DNA from: Pelagovum pacificum
Lineage (GTDB): Bacteria > Pseudomonadota > Alphaproteobacteria > Rhodobacterales > Rhodobacteraceae
Reading direction: 5' to 3'
NCBI RefSeq assembly: GCF_016134045.1
Contig: NZ_CP065915.1
Coordinates: 2,046,001 to 2,110,000 of the forward strand
Length of the DNA stretch: 64,000 bases
This document shows positions 1-9,389 of the stretch, piece by piece. A program made the translations under genes and the position numbers. The notes under the pieces are model-generated. The model ran no database searches. It was not told the DNA's origin and saw nothing but the letters and a program-made list of their open reading frames with translations. Position 1 is the stretch's first letter, and every line of letters starts with the position of its first letter.

Positions 1-30
1 CACGCCCTTTCCGAAATCGTCCTGATCCGC

Positions 31-2445
31 TCAGTGCGCGACGGCGCCGGCGCGTTCGTTGGCGCGACGCATCGCGGCGGCCTCGGCCTCTGCGGCGGCT
101 TCGGCCTCCTCATCCCACTCGACCGGGTCGGGCTTGCGGGTGAGCGCGAGCTCCAGCACTTCGGACACGTGAGACACCGGGATGATCTCCAGCCCCGCTT
201 TCACGTTGTCGGGGATATCCGGCAGGTCCTTCTCGTTCTCCTCGGGGATCAGCACCGTGGTGATGCCGCCACGAAGGGCCGCGAGCAGTTTCTCCTTCAA
301 GCCGCCGATGGCGGAGGCGTTGCCGCGCAGCGTGACTTCGCCCGTCATGGCGATGTCCTTGCGGACAGGGATCTGCGTCAGGACCGACACGATGGCGGTA
401 ACCATTGCCAGACCCGCAGAGGGCCCGTCCTTCGGCGTCGCCCCGTCGGGCACGTGGACGTGGATGTCCCAGCCGTCGAAGCGCGGCGGCTTGACCCCGA
501 TCTGCGGCGCGATGGAGCGCACGTAGGACGAGGCTGCGTCGATCGACTCCTTCATCACGTCGCCGAGCTTGCCGGTCGTCTTCATCCGACCCTTGCCCGG
601 CAGGCGCAGTGCCTCGATGTTGAGCAGCTCACCCCCGACCGAAGTGTAGGCCAGCCCGGTGACGACACCGACCTGATCCTCCTTCTCGGCGAGGCCGTAG
701 CGGTGCCGGGGCACCCCGAGGAAGTCGTCGATATTGTCCGCCGTCACCTCGATGGTTTCGGCTTCCTTCTTGACGATCTTCGTCACGGCCTTGCGGGCGA
801 CCTTGGCGATCTCACGCTCCATGTTCCGCACGCCCGCTTCGCGGGTGTAGGTGCGCACGATGGCGGTCAGCGCGTCGTCGGCGACGGAGAATTCCTTCGG
901 CTTGAGACCGTGGTTCTTCATCACCTTGGGCAGCAGGTGCTGCTTGCCGATCTCACGCTTCTCGTCCTCGGTGTAGCCGGCGAGCGAGATGATCTCCATC
1001 CGGTCCAGCAGCGGGCCCGGCATGTTGTAGGAGTTCGCCGTCGTCAGGAACATCACGTTGCTGAGGTCGTATTCCACTTCGAGATAGTGGTCCACGAAGG
1101 TCCCGTTCTGCTCCGGGTCGAGCACCTCCAGCATCGCCGAAGCCGGATCGCCACGGAAGTCCTGCCCCATCTTGTCGATCTCGTCGAGCAGGATGAGCGG
1201 GTTCGTGGTCTTCGCCTTCTTCAGCGCCTGAATGATCTTGCCAGGCATGGAGCCGATGTAGGTCCGGCGGTGGCCGCGGATCTCGGATTCGTCACGCACG
1301 CCGCCGAGCGAAATGCGGATGAACTCGCGTCCCGTTGCCTTGGCGACCGACTTGCCGAGGGAGGTCTTGCCGACGCCCGGAGGACCGACGAGGCACATGA
1401 TCGGCCCCTTCAGCTTCTTCGAGCGCTGCTGGACCGCGAGATATTCGACGATCCGCTCCTTCACCTTGTCGAGGCCGTAGTGATCCTGGTCGAGGATGTC
1501 CTCGGCGCGGCCGAGATCCTTCTTCACGCGGGACTTGTTGCCCCAAGGGATCGACAGCATCCAGTCGAGGTAATTGCGCACGACCGTCGCCTCGGCCGAC
1601 ATCGGGCTCATGTTCTTGAGCTTCTTGATCTCGGCTTCGGCCTTCTCTTTGGCCTCTTTCGAGAACTTGGTGTTGGCGACCTTCTCTTCCAGCTCGGCGA
1701 TCTCGTTGGCGCCATCGTCGCCATCGCCCAGCTCGCGCTGGATCGCCTTCATCTGTTCGTTCAGGTAATATTCACGCTGCGTCCGCTCCATCTGGGACTT
1801 CACGCGGGTCTTGATCTTCTTCTCGACCTGCAGGACCGACAGTTCGCCCTGCATCAGGCCATAGACCTTCTCAAGACGCTCGCTGACGGAGAGCGTCTCG
1901 AGCAGTTCCTGCTTTTGGGCGACTTCGATGCCGAGGTGACCGGCTACGAGGTCGGCAAGCTTCGCCGGCTCGGTCGCTTCGGACACGGCGGAGAGCGCCT
2001 CTTCGGGGATGTTCTTCTTCGCCTTGGCGTAACGCTCGAACTCGGCGGAGACGGAGCGGACGAGCGCGTTGATCGTCTCTTCGTCGCCATCGTTCTCTTC
2101 GAGATATTCGGCGTTCGCTTCGAAGAAGCGGTCGTTTTCGAGGAAATCTGTGATCCGCACGCGGGCGCGGCCTTCGACCAGCACCTTCACGGTGCCGTCG
2201 GGCAGTTTGAGAAGCTGCAGCACGTTGGCGAGAACGCCGGCGTTGTAGATGCCGTCGGCGGCCGGATCATCCTCGGTCGGGTCGATCTGGCTCGACAGCA
2301 GGATCTGCTTGTCGTCCTGCATTACTTCTTCGAGGGCGCGAACGGATTTTTCACGCCCGACGAAGAGCGGCACGATCATGTGGGGGAACACCACGATGTC
2401 GCGCAGCGGCAGGACCGGGTAGGATGTGCTGAGAGGCTCTTGCAT
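31..2445 (-). CDS. lon: ATP-dependent protease Lon
   Basis: Predicted 804-residue cytosolic AAA+ serine protease that degrades misfolded and regulatory proteins. The start is the ATG giving [16 protein letters not shown], the conserved Lon N-terminus; the open frame upstream of it has no Lon similarity. Visible in order are the N-terminal substrate domain, a coiled central part, the Walker A motif [12 protein letters not shown], Walker B LILLDEID, and the C-terminal protease domain with the catalytic serine in DGPSAGLAM followed by the lysine of [10 protein letters not shown]. Length is normal for the family. The C-terminus ends in a short Glu/Ala-rich tail. It is probably monocistronic, and a heat-shock-like promoter lies about 75-105 bases upstream. 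Identification is certain. Confidence 0.98.
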   Translation of the reverse strand: MQEPLSTSYPVLPLRDIVVFPHMIVPLFVGREKSVRALEEVMQDDKQILLSSQIDPTEDDPAADGIYNAGVLANVLQLLKLPDGTVKVLVEGRARVRITDFLENDRFFEANAEYLEENDGDEETINALVRSVSAEFERYAKAKKNIPEEALSAVSEATEPAKLADLVAGHLGIEVAQKQELLETLSVSERLEKVYGLMQGELSVLQVEKKIKTRVKSQMERTQREYYLNEQMKAIQRELGDGDDGANEIAELEEKVANTKFSKEAKEKAEAEIKKLKNMSPMSAEATVVRNYLDWMLSIPWGNKSRVKKDLGRAEDILDQDHYGLDKVKERIVEYLAVQQRSKKLKGPIMCLVGPPGVGKTSLGKSVAKATGREFIRISLGGVRDESEIRGHRRTYIGSMPGKIIQALKKAKTTNPLILLDEIDKMGQDFRGDPASAMLEVLDPEQNGTFVDHYLEVEYDLSNVMFLTTANSYNMPGPLLDRMEIISLAGYTEDEKREIGKQHLLPKVMKNHGLKPKEFSVADDALTAIVRTYTREAGVRNMEREIAKVARKAVTKIVKKEAETIEVTADNIDDFLGVPRHRYGLAEKEDQVGVVTGLAYTSVGGELLNIEALRLPGKGRMKTTGKLGDVMKESIDAASSYVRSIAPQIGVKPPRFDGWDIHVHVPDGATPKDGPSAGLAMVTAIVSVLTQIPVRKDIAMTGEVTLRGNASAIGGLKEKLLAALRGGITTVLIPEENEKDLPDIPDNVKAGLEIIPVSHVSEVLELALTRKPDPVEWDEEAEAAAEAEAAAMRRANERAGAVAH

Positions 2446-2518
2446 GCTCGTGTCCTTGTTCTGGCAAGATGGCCCGGCCCCGACTTTCGGCAGCGCTGGC
2501 CATCCCCTGACTGGGAAA

Positions 2519-2550
2519 GAAACTTGGGGGCCTGTCCCACTTGTTTCAAC
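2519..2550 (-). promoter_or_regulatory. RpoH (sigma-32)-like promoter of lon
   Basis: Reading the minus strand, TTGAAA (complement of 2544-2549) is followed after 13-14 bases by CCCCCAA (complement of 2524-2530). This resembles the heat-shock promoter pattern CTTGAA-N(11-16)-CCCCAT. It lies about 80 bases upstream of the lon start, a plausible leader length. Lon is a classical heat-shock gene, which supports the reading, but the match is by eye only. Confidence 0.5.
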
Positions 2551-2724
2551 CGTTGCAGGGCGTTTGAGGGAGAATGCCCGCCGCGTCGGATCACGGCAAG
2601 CCGGAAGTCCTGCAAATTGTGCCGGGCGCCCATTGCCACCGGCAAATGGCCCCGCCCCGGCCCCGACGGCGTCACAAAGACGTGTCACGACGTGGGCGGA
2701 CAACCACGGCTTGGAGCGAGAGCC

Positions 2725-3579
2725 ATGAACGGGCGCCACCTGCATCGGCGACTTACGGGACAGACACGGCGGCTGACGACCGTCGCCGTCTGCGCGATCC
2801 TCGCGACGTCGCTGCTCGTGGATGCGGCGCTGGCGCCGCTGCTGGCCGGACTGGCCGCGATCCTGTTCGGGAGCGCCCTTCTGCTGCTCTTTCCCGGACG
2901 GCGACAGCTGCTGGAGGTCGCCGGCCTCGGCGCCGTTCTGACCGCGCTGATGCCGGTCGAGCCGGCGCTGCTGCCCGGTCTCTTCCTGTTCTGGGGCGCC
3001 GTGGCACATGTCCTTCTCTACGGCAAATGGAGCGACCTGCCCTTCCTGCGGCTGAAGCTGGAGACCCGAGCCCACAGTCAGGTTTCCGAGCCGATGCCGC
3101 TGGTCTGGCGCTGGCTGGTGCCGGGCGCCGGTCATCCGGACGATCACTGGTCGGGCGCCCTGATGGATTTCGATTCCGACGACGACGATCACGAAACGCT
3201 CTACCTGCGCTTCCGGACGCCCGACGGGCTGTTCGAGGAGGCGACGTTGACCTTCATCGAGCAGGATCGCCCCCATCACTGCCGCTACATGCTGGAGCGG
3301 ACGACGCGCTTCGGTCTGGAGGAGACGGAAGTCACCCATCACCTGACCGAGGTGAACGGCAAGACCGATGTGGAGACGCGCACGGTGCAGGCCGATCTGC
3401 CGCCCCGCATCGCGATCGCCCGCTGGTTCGACGACGTCCGCGGCGAGCGTCCCGACGACGGGGCATCCGTGCTGGAAGACCGCAGTTCATGGAGCGCGAC
3501 CGGCCTCGGGCGCATCCGCGCCCGCTCCGGCAGCCAGCTCGGCGCGGAGGACGCGGGAGAAGCGACCGTCGTCGGCTGA
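2725..3579 (+). CDS. Inner-membrane protein with C-terminal soluble domain, unknown function
   Basis: Predicted 284 residues. After a basic N-terminus (MNGRHLHRRLTGQTRR) there are about three hydrophobic segments up to residue ~105, then a soluble domain of about 180 residues with an acid stretch (DFDSDDDDHE). The C-terminal half has alternating strand-like text ending in TEVTHHLTEVNGKTDVETR, which recalls SRPBCC/START-like lipid-binding folds, but this is only an impression. The start ATG was chosen because the frame upstream runs antisense to lon and does not look like protein. It ends 14 bases before the convergent tgt gene. No family can be named with confidence. Confidence 0.7.
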   Translation: MNGRHLHRRLTGQTRRLTTVAVCAILATSLLVDAALAPLLAGLAAILFGSALLLLFPGRRQLLEVAGLGAVLTALMPVEPALLPGLFLFWGAVAHVLLYGKWSDLPFLRLKLETRAHSQVSEPMPLVWRWLVPGAGHPDDHWSGALMDFDSDDDDHETLYLRFRTPDGLFEEATLTFIEQDRPHHCRYMLERTTRFGLEETEVTHHLTEVNGKTDVETRTVQADLPPRIAIARWFDDVRGERPDDGASVLEDRSSWSATGLGRIRARSGSQLGAEDAGEATVVG

Positions 3580-3593
3580 ACCGCCGCGCCGCG

Positions 3594-4718
3594 TCAGAGC
3601 GGTTCGATATCGCCTTCTGCCCGCTTGGCGTGGAAGGCCGCCTCGAAGCCTGCGAAGTCCCCGGCGGCAATCGCACTGCGCATCCCCGCCATCAGCTCCT
3701 GATAGTAATGTAGGTTGTGCCAGGTCAGTAGCATGCCCGAGATCATCTCTCCTGCCCGCATGACGTGATGCAGGTATGCGCGGGAGTAGTTGCGGCAGGC
3801 GGGACAGGTACAGTCCTCGTCGAGGGGGCGCGGATCGTCGGCGTGCCGGGCGTTCTTCAGGTTCACCTGCCCGCGCCGCGTCCACGCCTGACCGGTCCGG
3901 CCGGAGCGTGAGGGCAGCACACAGTCCATCATGTCGACGCCGCGCTTGACCGCGCCGACGAGGTCGTCGGGTTTGCCGACGCCCATCAGGTAGCGTGGTT
4001 TGTCGATCGGCAGCTGCCCCGGCGCGTAATCGAGGCAGGCGAACATCGCCTCCTGCCCCTCACCGACGGCCAGGCCCCCGATCGCGTAACCTTCGAAACC
4101 GATCGCGGCGAGCGCTTCGGCACTCTCCTCCCGCAGGTCCTGTTCCAGCCCGCCTTGCTGAATGCCGAACAGCGCATGGCCGGGACGGTCACCGAACGCC
4201 GCACGGGACCGTTCGGCCCACCGCATCGACAGGCGCATGCTCTCCTCGATCCGCTTGCGGTCGGCAGGCAGCGCGGGGCACTCGTCGAAGGCCATCACGA
4301 TGTCCGAGCCGAGCAATCGCTGGATCTCCATCGACCGCTCCGGCGTGAGCTCGTGCTTGCTGCCGTCAACGTGCGACCGGAAGGTCACGCCCGTCTCGGT
4401 CAGCTTGCGCAGGTCGGCGAGGCTCATCACCTGGAAGCCGCCGGAATCCGTCAGGATCGGGCGATCCCAGTTCATGAACCTGTGCAGCCCACCAAGCCGG
4501 TCGATCCGCTCCGCACCGGGGCGGAGCATCAGGTGGTACGTGTTGCCGAGCAGGATGTCGGCGCCGGTCTCGCGCACGCTCTCGGGCATCATCGCCTTGA
4601 CGGTCGCCGCGGTGCCGACCGGCATGAAGGCGGGCGTGCGGATGTCGCCACGCGGGGTGGAGATCGTGCCGGTGCGGGCGGCGCCATCGGTGGCGGACAG
4701 GGTGAAGCCGAATTTCAT
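3594..4718 (-). CDS. tgt: Queuine/preQ1 tRNA-ribosyltransferase
   Basis: Predicted 374 residues. It exchanges guanine for the queuosine precursor preQ1 at the wobble base (position 34) of GUN-anticodon tRNAs. The (beta/alpha)8 fold motifs are clear: [11 protein letters not shown], which includes the general acid/base aspartate; [23 protein letters not shown]; and [11 protein letters not shown]. The zinc site is the CTCPACRNY cysteine set with the histidine in TWHNLHYYQ. Length matches bacterial Tgt. No other queuosine gene, such as queA, lies next to it inside the window. It is convergent with the membrane protein gene upstream. Confidence 0.97.
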   Translation of the reverse strand: MKFGFTLSATDGAARTGTISTPRGDIRTPAFMPVGTAATVKAMMPESVRETGADILLGNTYHLMLRPGAERIDRLGGLHRFMNWDRPILTDSGGFQVMSLADLRKLTETGVTFRSHVDGSKHELTPERSMEIQRLLGSDIVMAFDECPALPADRKRIEESMRLSMRWAERSRAAFGDRPGHALFGIQQGGLEQDLREESAEALAAIGFEGYAIGGLAVGEGQEAMFACLDYAPGQLPIDKPRYLMGVGKPDDLVGAVKRGVDMMDCVLPSRSGRTGQAWTRRGQVNLKNARHADDPRPLDEDCTCPACRNYSRAYLHHVMRAGEMISGMLLTWHNLHYYQELMAGMRSAIAAGDFAGFEAAFHAKRAEGDIEPL

Positions 4719-4791
4719 GCCGGGCGGTTACGCCCTCGCGACGCGCCGCGCAATCCCGACCGACATGGGCCGTCGATCCGCGCATCCGCAC

Positions 4792-5715
4792 TCAGCCATG
4801 CCGGACCATCCGCACCTGCAGGCCCGACGTCGCGAACATCTCGCACGCCCGGGCAATGGCATCGTCGATCCACGCGGCTTCGTTGCCGAAGGCTCCACCG
4901 CCGATCCGGGTCAGGAACAGGGGCGCGCCGAGGTCGAGCGCGATGCGGAACGTCGCCTCGTAGGCGGCGTCGAGGACGAGGCGCGCCAGAGGCTCCCACT
5001 CCGTCGTCGCGTCGTCGGTGTAGGCGACCGGCACCGCGCTGCAATAGACCTGGTTCACCAGGTGGCCGGCACCGGGCAGCGTCACTTCGGTGGAGGCTTG
5101 CAGCCCGACGCGCAAACGTCCCATCAAAGCCTCGCGATCCTGCGCGATCAGGCGGGCCGCTCGCGCCAGCCCGCCGTCGAGCGGCAGCAGGTAGCCGTTG
5201 CGCATTTTCCAGCATCTGCCGCCGAGCGCGTCGTGAAGCTCCGCCGCCGCGTCGAGCTGGCGTTGCTGGGTCTGACCGCTCTGCCCGTCGAGCGGAACGA
5301 AGTAATTGCGAAACAGGGTCCCGGCTCCGCAGGCCATCGCGCAGGCCGGCCCCTGTGTCTGATCGGAGGCGTACCCGGCGATGCCATGTTCGGGCGTCAC
5401 TTCAGGGCCGATCATCTCCAGCAGGTTGAACTGCGAGGCGACCTGGAACAGCGCCCCGGCGTTGGCGGGATTGCGGTGCAGGTCGACGACATCGGCCACG
5501 ACTTCCCCGTAGTCCAGAGGACCTGCATCGCGGACAGGCTTGCGGCGGAGGTCGGCGAGAGAGGGCAGAGAGAGCGCCCCGACCCGTATCCGCCGGGCGT
5601 TGGCAGTGCAGAGGATCTCCTCTCCCACGGGCCAGACATTGCGGCGCACGGTGGCGGGATCGTCCCGTTCCAGCCCCGTCAGATCGCGAAACCACAACGT
5701 CGACTTGGTAACCAT
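4792..5715 (-). CDS. Macro-domain-like protein, unknown function
   Basis: Predicted 307 residues, starting [14 protein letters not shown] behind a GGAAAGG ribosome site. No signal peptide or membrane segment is seen. Notable segments are [41 protein letters not shown] and [16 protein letters not shown]. Their order and character (ASxFNxLE, then GPACA-GAGT, a strand with two small residues, then a GGGxFGN loop before a helix) recall macro/PARG-type ADP-ribose-binding folds, but no catalytic GGG-QEE signature is present. It is divergent from the rimBK gene with only 63 bases between the two starts, so the two may share a control region. The family assignment is a guess; that it is a real gene is much more secure. 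Confidence 0.65.
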   Translation of the reverse strand: MVTKSTLWFRDLTGLERDDPATVRRNVWPVGEEILCTANARRIRVGALSLPSLADLRRKPVRDAGPLDYGEVVADVVDLHRNPANAGALFQVASQFNLLEMIGPEVTPEHGIAGYASDQTQGPACAMACGAGTLFRNYFVPLDGQSGQTQQRQLDAAAELHDALGGRCWKMRNGYLLPLDGGLARAARLIAQDREALMGRLRVGLQASTEVTLPGAGHLVNQVYCSAVPVAYTDDATTEWEPLARLVLDAAYEATFRIALDLGAPLFLTRIGGGAFGNEAAWIDDAIARACEMFATSGLQVRMVRHG

Positions 5716-5778
5716 TGCAACCTTTCCACCACCGCCCGGCGTTGTTACCCAAGCGGCGAACAGCGGGAAAGGCCAGTC

Positions 5779-7197
5779 ATGAGCGATACCACAGACGATT
5801 CCTTCATCCGTCTCGGCTGGGAGGAGTGGCTCGGTCTTCCCGATCTCGGCCTTCCGACCCTCAGGGCGAAGGTGGACACAGGCGCGAAGACTTCGGCCCT
5901 CCACGCTTTCGACATCGAGACGTTCGGATCGTCGCGCGCGCCGAAGGTGCGCTTCGCCGTGCATCCGCTTCCCGGCCAGGACCACCTCTCGATCCCCTGC
6001 TCGGCCACGCTGATCGACCGCCGCGAGGTGACGAGCAGCAACGGCGAGACGGAGATGCGCTATGTCATCCGCACGATGCTCGACGTCGGCGAAGACCAGC
6101 AATGGCCGATCGACATCACGCTGACCGACCGGGCGACGATGAACTCCCGGATGCTTCTCGGCCGGCAGGCGCTCCGCGAAGATTGCGTCGTGGTTCCGGC
6201 GGAGAAACTGCTCCGCCCCGAGCGCAGCTTCGACGTCTACACGGCCAAGAAGATCCGCCAGACCGCGCCGAACCGCGCGCTGCGTATCGCCGTCCTGTCG
6301 CGCGAGCCGAACAATTATTCGACCCGCCGACTGGTGGAGGAAGGCGATCGGCGCGGCCACACGGTCGAGGTCATCGACACGACGCGCTGCTACATGGCGA
6401 TCAACAGCCTCGCACCGGAAGTGCATTACGATGGCAAGCGCCTGCCCCGATATGACGCGGTCATCCCCCGCATAGGCGCTTCGATCACCCCCTATGGCAC
6501 CGCGGTCGTGCGCCAGTTCGAGACGCTCGGCACCTATTGCGTGAACGGCTCTGAAGGCATCACGGCCAGCCGCGACAAGTTGCACGCGCACCAGGTCCTC
6601 GCCCGGCACCGGATCGGCATGCCAACCACCGCCTTTGCCGCGTCGCCGAAGGACACCAATAACCTGATCGGCCTCGTCGGCACCGCGCCCCTGATCGTGA
6701 AGCTGCTCGAATCCACGCAGGGCAAAGGCGTCGTGATGGCCGAGACGAAGAAGGCGGCGGAATCCGTCATCGACGCCTTCCGGGGTTTGCGCGCCAACTT
6801 CCTCGTCCAGCAATTCGTCAAGGAAGCCGCCGGGGAGGACATCCGTTGCTTCGTGATCGCCGGCAAGGTCGTCGCCTCGATGCGGCGCAAGGCGGCGGGT
6901 GACGATTTCCGGTCGAACCTCCACCGGGGCGGGACCGCTGAATCCGTGCGGATCACCAAGGAAGAGCGCACCGCCGCTGTTCGCGCCGCGCGCGCCTTCG
7001 GACTAAACCTCGCCGGGGTTGACCTGCTCCGCTCCAACGACGGGCCGAAGATCCTCGAGGTGAACTCCTCCCCCGGTCTCGAGGGGATCGAGGGCGCGTC
7101 GAAGAAGAACCTCGCGGGGATGCTCTACGACCAGATCGAGCAGCAGGTCCGGCCCACGCCACTGAAGCAAAGCCGCGTATCGGGGGCGAAGGGCTGA
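5779..7197 (+). CDS. RimB-RimK fusion: retropepsin-like protease plus ATP-grasp glutamate ligase
   Basis: Predicted 472 residues with two domains that are separate proteins in many bacteria. Residues ~10-150 match the RimB-type retropepsin-like aspartic endopeptidase family (often mis-named ATP-dependent zinc protease), with the catalytic motif [11 protein letters not shown] at Asp33. Residues ~165-460 are a RimK-type ATP-grasp ligase, with [18 protein letters not shown], the ATP-binding [29 protein letters not shown], and the metal site [14 protein letters not shown]. RimK adds glutamates to the C-terminus of ribosomal protein S6 or makes poly-alpha-glutamate; the RimB partner trims such tails. 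Having both in one chain suggests a self-contained modify-and-trim enzyme. The start follows a GGGAAAGG ribosome site. Confidence 0.9.
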   Translation: MSDTTDDSFIRLGWEEWLGLPDLGLPTLRAKVDTGAKTSALHAFDIETFGSSRAPKVRFAVHPLPGQDHLSIPCSATLIDRREVTSSNGETEMRYVIRTMLDVGEDQQWPIDITLTDRATMNSRMLLGRQALREDCVVVPAEKLLRPERSFDVYTAKKIRQTAPNRALRIAVLSREPNNYSTRRLVEEGDRRGHTVEVIDTTRCYMAINSLAPEVHYDGKRLPRYDAVIPRIGASITPYGTAVVRQFETLGTYCVNGSEGITASRDKLHAHQVLARHRIGMPTTAFAASPKDTNNLIGLVGTAPLIVKLLESTQGKGVVMAETKKAAESVIDAFRGLRANFLVQQFVKEAAGEDIRCFVIAGKVVASMRRKAAGDDFRSNLHRGGTAESVRITKEERTAAVRAARAFGLNLAGVDLLRSNDGPKILEVNSSPGLEGIEGASKKNLAGMLYDQIEQQVRPTPLKQSRVSGAKG

Positions 7198-7225
7198 CAG
7201 GGCCCTTCGGACGACCACCCCGTGC

Positions 7226-7254
7226 TTGACCGGACGTCGACGTTTCGATATTTC
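7226..7254 (+). promoter_or_regulatory. Sigma-70-type promoter of arsR
   Basis: TTGACC at 7226-7231 and TATTTC at 7249-7254 are separated by 17 bases. The predicted transcription start (about 7261) falls on or next to the ATG at 7262, so the arsR message would be leaderless. There is no purine-rich ribosome site before that ATG, which agrees with this. The -10 element lies inside the palindrome at 7241-7270. Confidence 0.5.
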
Positions 7255-7270
7255 GCGAAATATGGAAACG
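7241..7270 (+). promoter_or_regulatory. ArsR operator palindrome overlapping the arsR start codon
   Basis: The 16-base core ATATTTCGCGAAATAT (7248-7263) is a perfect palindrome. It is extended on both sides by CGTTTC/GAAACG arms with a single mismatched pair (7247/7264), giving 30 bases of dyad symmetry. It covers the -10 element and the start codon of the ArsR-family gene, the expected place for an autorepressor site. Confidence 0.75.
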
Positions 7271-7597
7271 ACAGACGCCTCCGATGCATTCTCCGCCCTC
7301 GGCCAGCCGATCCGGCTGGCAGTCCTTCGCCTGCTGATCCGGGCGGGGCATGACGGCATGACCGCCGGCGACATCGCCACCGCGCAGGACGCGCGGGCGA
7401 ACACGATGTCGTCGCACCTCGCCACGCTCTCGGCCGCAGGGCTTGTCACGAGCGTCCGCGAGGGCCGGCACATCCGCTACCGGGCCGACATGGACCGGCT
7501 CGGCGGTCTGATCTCGTTTCTCGTCGAAGATTGCTGCGGCGGCCGTCCTGAACTCTGCCGGCCGGTCGTTGAATCCCTGTCTGCAAAGGCCTGCTGA
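7262..7597 (+). CDS. arsR: ArsR-family metalloid-responsive repressor
   Basis: Predicted 111-residue winged-helix repressor. The segment FSALGQPIRLAVLRLLIRAG starts the ArsR fold, ANTMSSHLATLSAAGLV is the recognition helix, and VREGRHIRYRAD is the wing. The C-terminus carries CCGGRPELC, a cysteine cluster typical of the As(III)-sensing alphaproteobacterial ArsR type with C-terminal thiols, rather than the ELCVCDL metal site of E. coli ArsR. It is the first gene of a probable arsR-arsC'-aqpS-arsC operon. A TTG 36 bases upstream is an alternative start but would place part of the operator in the coding region and has no ribosome site either. Confidence 0.9.
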   Translation: METTDASDAFSALGQPIRLAVLRLLIRAGHDGMTAGDIATAQDARANTMSSHLATLSAAGLVTSVREGRHIRYRADMDRLGGLISFLVEDCCGGRPELCRPVVESLSAKAC

Positions 7598-7609
7598 GGA
7601 GGAGCCATC

Positions 7610-7774
7610 GTGGCCGCCGAAACGACCCCGACCATCAGGACCGTGGTGTCCCTGTGCACCGACAATTCCGCCCGTTCGATCATGGCGGAGGCGATCCTTC
7701 GCCGCGAGGGCGGCGATCGCGTCGTGGCCCTGTCCGACCGGTCGGGCGCGCCTGATACAAAGCCCGTCACATGA
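7610..7774 (+). pseudogene. Truncated low-molecular-weight-phosphatase-type arsenate reductase remnant
   Basis: A short frame of 54 codons begins at GTG 7610, 12 bases after arsR and behind an AGGAGGAG ribosome site. Residues ~10-30 read RTVVSLCTDNSARSIMAEA, matching the N-terminal strand, CX5R phosphate loop and first helix of the thioredoxin-coupled ArsC/low-molecular-weight tyrosine phosphatase family (usual pattern LCTGNSARS). The family is normally about 130-170 residues. Here the frame stops after a further ~25 residues and no later family motif (the distal Asp-Pro loop) is found in any frame of the 55 bases left before the aquaporin start. It therefore looks like an internally deleted gene; translation as a short peptide cannot be excluded. 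Confidence 0.7.
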
Positions 7775-7829
7775 TCGTCGTGCCGGTTTATCACCCAGGC
7801 GGGCAGCCGAAGGACCAAGGACGCCGCGC

Positions 7830-8507
7830 ATGACAGGCTTCTCCCGCCGCCTTGCCTCGGAGGCTCTCGGCACCGGCCTGCTGGTGGCGACGGTCGTCGG
7901 CTCCGGCATCATGGCCGATCGCCTTACGGATGACGTCGCCGTCGCGCTGCTTGGCAACACGATCCCCACCGGGGCGATCCTGTTCGTGCTCATCACCGTG
8001 CTCGGCCCGATCTCCGGGGCGCACTTCAATCCCGCCGTGACGCTCGCCTTCGCCGCGCGCCGCGACGCGCCGTGGCGCGAAGTGGGCCCCTACATCGCCG
8101 CCCAGATCGCCGGGGGAATCGTGGGGAGCATTCTCGCCCACCTGATGTTCGAACTGCCCGCGCTGCAACTGTCGCAGACGGTCCGCACCGGCCCGTCGCA
8201 ATGGCTGGCGGAAGTGGTGGCCACCTTCGGGCTGGTGCTCACCATCTTCGCCGGGATCCGCCACAGGGCCGAGGCGGTGCCGATGCTCGTCGGCCTCTAC
8301 ATCACCGCAGCTTACTGGTTCACCGCCTCGACCAGCTTCGCCAACCCCGCCGTCGCCATCGCGCGCGGCCTGTCCGACACGTTCGCCGGGATCCGCCCCG
8401 TCGACGTGCCCGCCTTCATACTCGCCCAGATCGCCGGCGCGCTGATCGCCACCGCGCTGTGCGGCTGGCTGCTTGGCCCGGCAGACCCCCAGGAGACCCC
8501 GACATGA
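7830..8507 (+). CDS. aqpS: MIP-family aquaglyceroporin, probable arsenite channel
   Basis: Predicted 225-residue inner-membrane channel with six hydrophobic spans. Two pore half-helices are visible as HFNPAVTLAFAARRD and FANPAVAIARGLSDTFAGI, carrying the two NPA boxes. Aquaglyceroporins of this kind (AqpS in Sinorhizobium) sit in ars operons and let As(III) leave the cell after ArsC reduces As(V). Location between arsR and arsC supports that role. Its stop codon overlaps the arsC start (ATGA), indicating translational coupling. No separate ArsB or Acr3 efflux pump is in the window, so this would be the only arsenite exit here. Confidence 0.9.
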   Translation: MTGFSRRLASEALGTGLLVATVVGSGIMADRLTDDVAVALLGNTIPTGAILFVLITVLGPISGAHFNPAVTLAFAARRDAPWREVGPYIAAQIAGGIVGSILAHLMFELPALQLSQTVRTGPSQWLAEVVATFGLVLTIFAGIRHRAEAVPMLVGLYITAAYWFTASTSFANPAVAIARGLSDTFAGIRPVDVPAFILAQIAGALIATALCGWLLGPADPQETPT

Positions 8508-8926
8508 GCGTCGTTATTCACCATAATCCCGACTGCGGCACCTCACGCAACGTGCTCGAGATCATCCGTAAGGCCGGCTACGAGCCGACGGTGATCGAAT
8601 ATCTGCAGACCGGCTGGACCCGGCCGCAGCTTCTGGCGCTGTTCGCCGCCGCCGCCCTGACGCCGCGCACCGCGCTGCGCACCTCGAAGAGCCCGGCGGA
8701 AGAGCTCGGCCTGCTCGACCCGGCGGTCGGAGATGACGCGCTGCTCGATGCGATGCTGGAGCATCCGGTGCTGGTGAACCGGCCGATCGTCTGCACGCCG
8801 AAGGGTGTGAAGCTCTGCCGTCCGTCCGAGGAGGTGCTCGACCTTCTCGACCGGTGGCCGCCCGGTCCGCTCGAAAAAGAGGACGGAAGCCTGATTCTCG
8901 ACGCCAGCGGCAACCGCGTCGGCTGA
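8504..8926 (+). CDS. arsC: Arsenate reductase, glutaredoxin-dependent type
   Basis: Predicted 140-residue cytosolic enzyme reducing arsenate to arsenite with glutathione and glutaredoxin. The N-terminus IHHNPDCGTSRNVLEIIR holds the catalytic cysteine, and the later conserved arginine region is RPIVCTPKGVKLCRPSEEVL, as in the E. coli plasmid R773 ArsC family. It overlaps aqpS by four bases. This intact reductase would make the truncated phosphatase-type ArsC at 7610 dispensable. Confidence 0.95.
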   Translation: MSVVIHHNPDCGTSRNVLEIIRKAGYEPTVIEYLQTGWTRPQLLALFAAAALTPRTALRTSKSPAEELGLLDPAVGDDALLDAMLEHPVLVNRPIVCTPKGVKLCRPSEEVLDLLDRWPPGPLEKEDGSLILDASGNRVG

Positions 8927-8933
8927 GGTGGCC

Positions 8934-8961
8934 TTTACGCCTCCCCCGGATTTCCTATATG
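8934..8961 (+). promoter_or_regulatory. Candidate sigma-70 promoter for the DUF59 gene
   Basis: TTTACG (8934-8939) and TATATG (8956-8961) are 16 bases apart, about 30 bases before the ATG at 8991. It would separate the Fe-S gene from the ars operon. The -35 element is a weak match. Confidence 0.35.
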
Positions 8962-8990
8962 TTTCGTCGGAATAACCCGTTGGGGACCCC

Positions 8991-9353
8991 ATGACCGAAC
9001 AGTCACCGCCTCTCGAAGGCACGCCGCTCATCGCACCCTCCTCGACCGAGCATCCGCTCTACGATCAGATCGTGGAAGCCTGCCGGCAGGTCTACGACCC
9101 CGAAATCCCGGTCAATATCTATGACCTCGGTCTCGTCTACACGATCGAGATCGACGACGAGAACGCCGTTAAGGTCATCATGACACTCACCGCGCCGGGC
9201 TGTCCCGTCGCGGGCGAAATGCCCGGCTGGGTTGCCGGCGCGATCGAGCCGATCCCCGGCGTGAAGCAGGTCGATGTCGACCTGACGTGGGAGCCTCAGT
9301 GGGGCATGGACATGATGTCCGACGAGGCGCGGCTCGAACTCGGCTTCATGTAG
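8991..9353 (+). CDS. SufT/MIP18-family (DUF59) Fe-S cluster assembly protein
   Basis: Predicted 120 residues, cytosolic. The DUF59 signature is clear: CRQVYDPEIPVNIYDLGLVY, then MTLTAPGCPVAGEMPGWV with the single conserved cysteine, then VDLTWEPQWGMDMMSDEAR. Proteins of this type act as SufT-like factors in maturation of iron-sulfur enzymes, or as PaaD in phenylacetate degradation. No paa gene is nearby, so the assembly role is preferred. The rest of a suf operon is not in the window. Confidence 0.88.
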   Translation: MTEQSPPLEGTPLIAPSSTEHPLYDQIVEACRQVYDPEIPVNIYDLGLVYTIEIDDENAVKVIMTLTAPGCPVAGEMPGWVAGAIEPIPGVKQVDVDLTWEPQWGMDMMSDEARLELGFM

Positions 9354-9389
9354 TCGGGAACCCTTCCGCCGCGCTGCCGTTTAAAAGCG

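Noticed and set aside
34..2724. Long open plus-strand frame antisense to lon
   Set aside because: It is open because of GC-rich codon bias on the other strand; its translation is rich in Arg, His, Asp and Leu without domain features, and lon is certain.
7775..7829. Continuation of the truncated arsC by frameshift
   Set aside because: None of the frames in the 55 bases shows the later motifs of the low-molecular-weight phosphatase family.
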